Shown here one piece after another: positions 29,557-30,858 of a stretch of 30,858 nt of DNA. A model generated the notes under the pieces. That model had not been told where the DNA came from. It did not search any database and was given only the letters and a program-made list of their open reading frames with translations. Numbering within the stretch: position 1 is the stretch's first letter; every line of letters starts with the position of its first letter. Both the position numbers and the translations under genes were made by a program. The stretch is from CAYMGM01 sp964390005 (GTDB lineage: Bacteria > Pseudomonadota > Alphaproteobacteria > UBA9219). The DNA lies in contig CAYMGM010000018.1 of the NCBI GenBank assembly GCA_964390005.1, forward strand, positions 1-30,858. The letters run 5' to 3'.

Positions 29557-30858
29557 GCGCCGGACCGCGCGCGACGGGTTTGCCGTTGCTGCGGTGCTCT
29601 ATACGCTTGCGATGGCTGGCGTCTTGACGGGGGTTTTATTCTCGTCAGTAGGGCAGGGGCTTAAAGGCACGGCGCAAGCGGCGAATGCGCTTGCAGACGC
29701 CGGGCAGATTAAAAACGCTCTAAACTTGCTCGCGGCTTCGGGGTCTATCGGTTCGGATGGTCTGACTTACTGCCCCCCGCGTTCGTCGCATCCAAGCGGC
29801 AATTGCGCCGGGGCTTCGGAAATTCTTATTCGGCTTTCTGACGTGTCGGCGGGGGATTTGCATTTACCGCAAGACGCCGCCTCTGTTGCTTCGGGCGGTT
29901 CGCCCTACGAAGTGGCGATCTTTGCGCCGGGGGCGGGTGTACCGCAAACCGACGCGCGGGGGCGTTATTGGATTGTTTGCCGTTGGGAAAATCAGCTTAG
30001 CGCGCCTTCGGCTCCGGCCTTTGTTGTTCTTGGGGCGGGGCCGTCTGGCAAGATGCAATCGAAGTGCGGCGATGTTGTCGGCACGAATGAAAACCTTTTG
30101 ACCTTCCTTTCGGTCGGGGCGGCGTCGCATCAGTCAAGCGCGTGGAATCTCGACGGCACAAGCGCAAAATTCGGTGCGCTCGGTTCTCAAGTGTCGGTCG
30201 ATGCTTCGGGAAACCTTACCGCCGGGGCTGGTAACTTCACCAGCCTGACGGATTCGGGGGCGCTGTCTGTCTCCGGCCTCTCCACGCTCACAGGCGGGGC
30301 GACAGTGGGCGGCACGCTGACAGCGGGCACGTCCACCCTTGGCGCTGTGTCCGCCTCGTCCTTGGGCCTTTCTGGGGCCCTGACGGGCACGGCTGGAAGC
30401 TTCACAAGCCTGACGGATTCCGGGAATTTGATCGTGTTGGGAAGCGTCGGGATTGGGACGACGTCGCCGACTTACGCACTAAAAGTATATCAGACAGGAA
30501 CAACTGATTTGACACTTGGTGCACAGAATGTAGGGACGGGAGCTACATATCTTCGAACTGACGCTGCGGGTAATTATTCAGCCTACTTGAGTAACGGGGC
30601 CAACGCTATGTGGGCGATCGGACAGGGGGGGGGAACCAACTTCAAAGTGAAAGATTTAACGGATGGTACAGCTCCGTTTATGATCGAAAAAGCAGCTCCG
30701 TCAAACTCTTTATATGTCAACGCTTCCGGCAACGTCGGCATAGGCACCGCAAGCCCCACGACAACGCTTGATGTGAAAGGCACGCTGACGGCGGGCACGT
30801 CCACCCTTGGCGCTGTGTCCGCCTCGTCCTTGGGCCTTTCTGGGGCCCTGACGGGCAC
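29534..30858 (+). CDS. 5' part of the fibre protein with prepilin-like N-terminus (continues at 1)
   Basis: The ATG at 29534 gives a basic 15-residue leader ending RTARDG, then FAVAAVLYTLAMAGVLTGVL, a prepilin-type hydrophobic helix. The usual Glu at mature position +5 is missing, as in GspK-type tip pseudopilins. The leader length equals that of the prepilin at 2035. Residues about 40-200 form a globular domain with four cysteines. After that the protein is repetitive, with LTDSGALSVSGL and TLTAGTSTLGAV units and two VGIGT-type motifs (near 30449 and 30733). The frame runs off the window end and continues at base 1. A tip-located adhesin of a type IV pilus, PilV-like in position, is the best inference. 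No strong ribosome binding site is seen, so coupling to the previous gene is likely. Confidence 0.75.
   Translation, partial: MLPLRNHKRRTARDGFAVAAVLYTLAMAGVLTGVLFSSVGQGLKGTAQAANALADAGQIKNALNLLAASGSIGSDGLTYCPPRSSHPSGNCAGASEILIRLSDVSAGDLHLPQDAASVASGGSPYEVAIFAPGAGVPQTDARGRYWIVCRWENQLSAPSAPAFVVLGAGPSGKMQSKCGDVVGTNENLLTFLSVGAASHQSSAWNLDGTSAKFGALGSQVSVDASGNLTAGAGNFTSLTDSGALSVSGLSTLTGGATVGGTLTAGTSTLGAVSASSLGLSGALTGTAGSFTSLTDSGNLIVLGSVGIGTTSPTYALKVYQTGTTDLTLGAQNVGTGATYLRTDAAGNYSAYLSNGANAMWAIGQGGGTNFKVKDLTDGTAPFMIEKAAPSNSLYVNASGNVGIGTASPTTTLDVKGTLTAGTSTLGAVSASSLGLSGALTG
30323..30390 (+). repeat. 68-bp exact intragenic repeat, copy 1
   Basis: It is identical to 30791-30858. Thirty-eight bases of it recur at 258-295. 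It lies in the repetitive stalk of the fibre gene. Confidence 0.92.
30791..30858 (+). repeat. 68-bp exact intragenic repeat, copy 2, including the right terminal overlap
   Basis: It is identical to 30323-30390; its last 55 bases equal 1-55. The sequence after copy 1 and the sequence after base 55 differ, so each copy has its own exit. Confidence 0.92.

Noticed and set aside
29534..30858. IncI-type shufflon with invertible tip segments
   Set aside because: The repeats in the fibre gene are direct, not inverted, and no alternative C-terminal segments follow the gene. The recombinase is far away and linked to restriction-modification genes.

Overview
The window reads as one circular, mobilizable plasmid of an alphaproteobacterium, cut open inside a gene. 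The first 55 bases (1-55) are identical to the last 55 (30804-30858). Joining them gives a circle of about 30,803 bp and makes one uninterrupted 857-codon frame from 29534 through the junction to 1304. The host is inferred from high GC, alphaproteobacterial-style RepA, ParA, DUF6874, ArdC and MobA genes and the absence of chromosomal genes; the genus cannot be named.

Layout. (1) 29133 through the junction to 9366, all plus strand: an accessory block. It holds a Lar-like zinc-ribbon protein, a long fibrous protein with a prepilin leader (pilus-tip candidate), an exported HExxH protein coupled to it, a type IV prepilin, a secreted protein sharing the tip protein's C-terminal motif, and about 13 small unrecognised genes. 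No pilus ATPase, platform protein, secretin or prepilin peptidase is present. (2) 9363-16561, minus strand: an RHH-like protein, a winged-helix plasmid protein with a structured leader, DUF2726, J-domain and WGR proteins, a ParA/ParG-like partition operon with operator arrays on both sides, and mobC-mobA. (3) 16562-18952: an oriT-like region and a VirD4/TraG coupling protein on the plus strand. (4) 18953-21124: a probable oriV (hairpin, AT-rich stretch, three iterons) next to repA, with an RHH partner and a second parA. (5) 21248-23985: a small plasmid protein, then a type II restriction-modification pair led by a FimB-like tyrosine recombinase. (6) 24095-28845, minus strand: small genes, ArdC antirestriction, a second relaxase and MobC-like protein, and a possible gene nested inside that relaxase.

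How it may work together. RepA, the iterons and two ParA modules maintain the plasmid. Two relaxases and a coupling protein allow transfer, but no VirB-type secretion genes are present, so a helper channel is needed. ArdC and possibly the Lar-like protein protect incoming DNA, and the restriction-modification pair can stabilise the plasmid. The pilin and tip genes could dress a host type IV pilus with plasmid-encoded subunits, perhaps to aid recipient contact; this is inference.

The most unusual signal is a family of seven 42-bp quasi-palindromes with fixed ends and length but three unrelated structured cores plus variants. They lie at or just after stop codons, like cassette boundaries. I do not recognise them as a described element.
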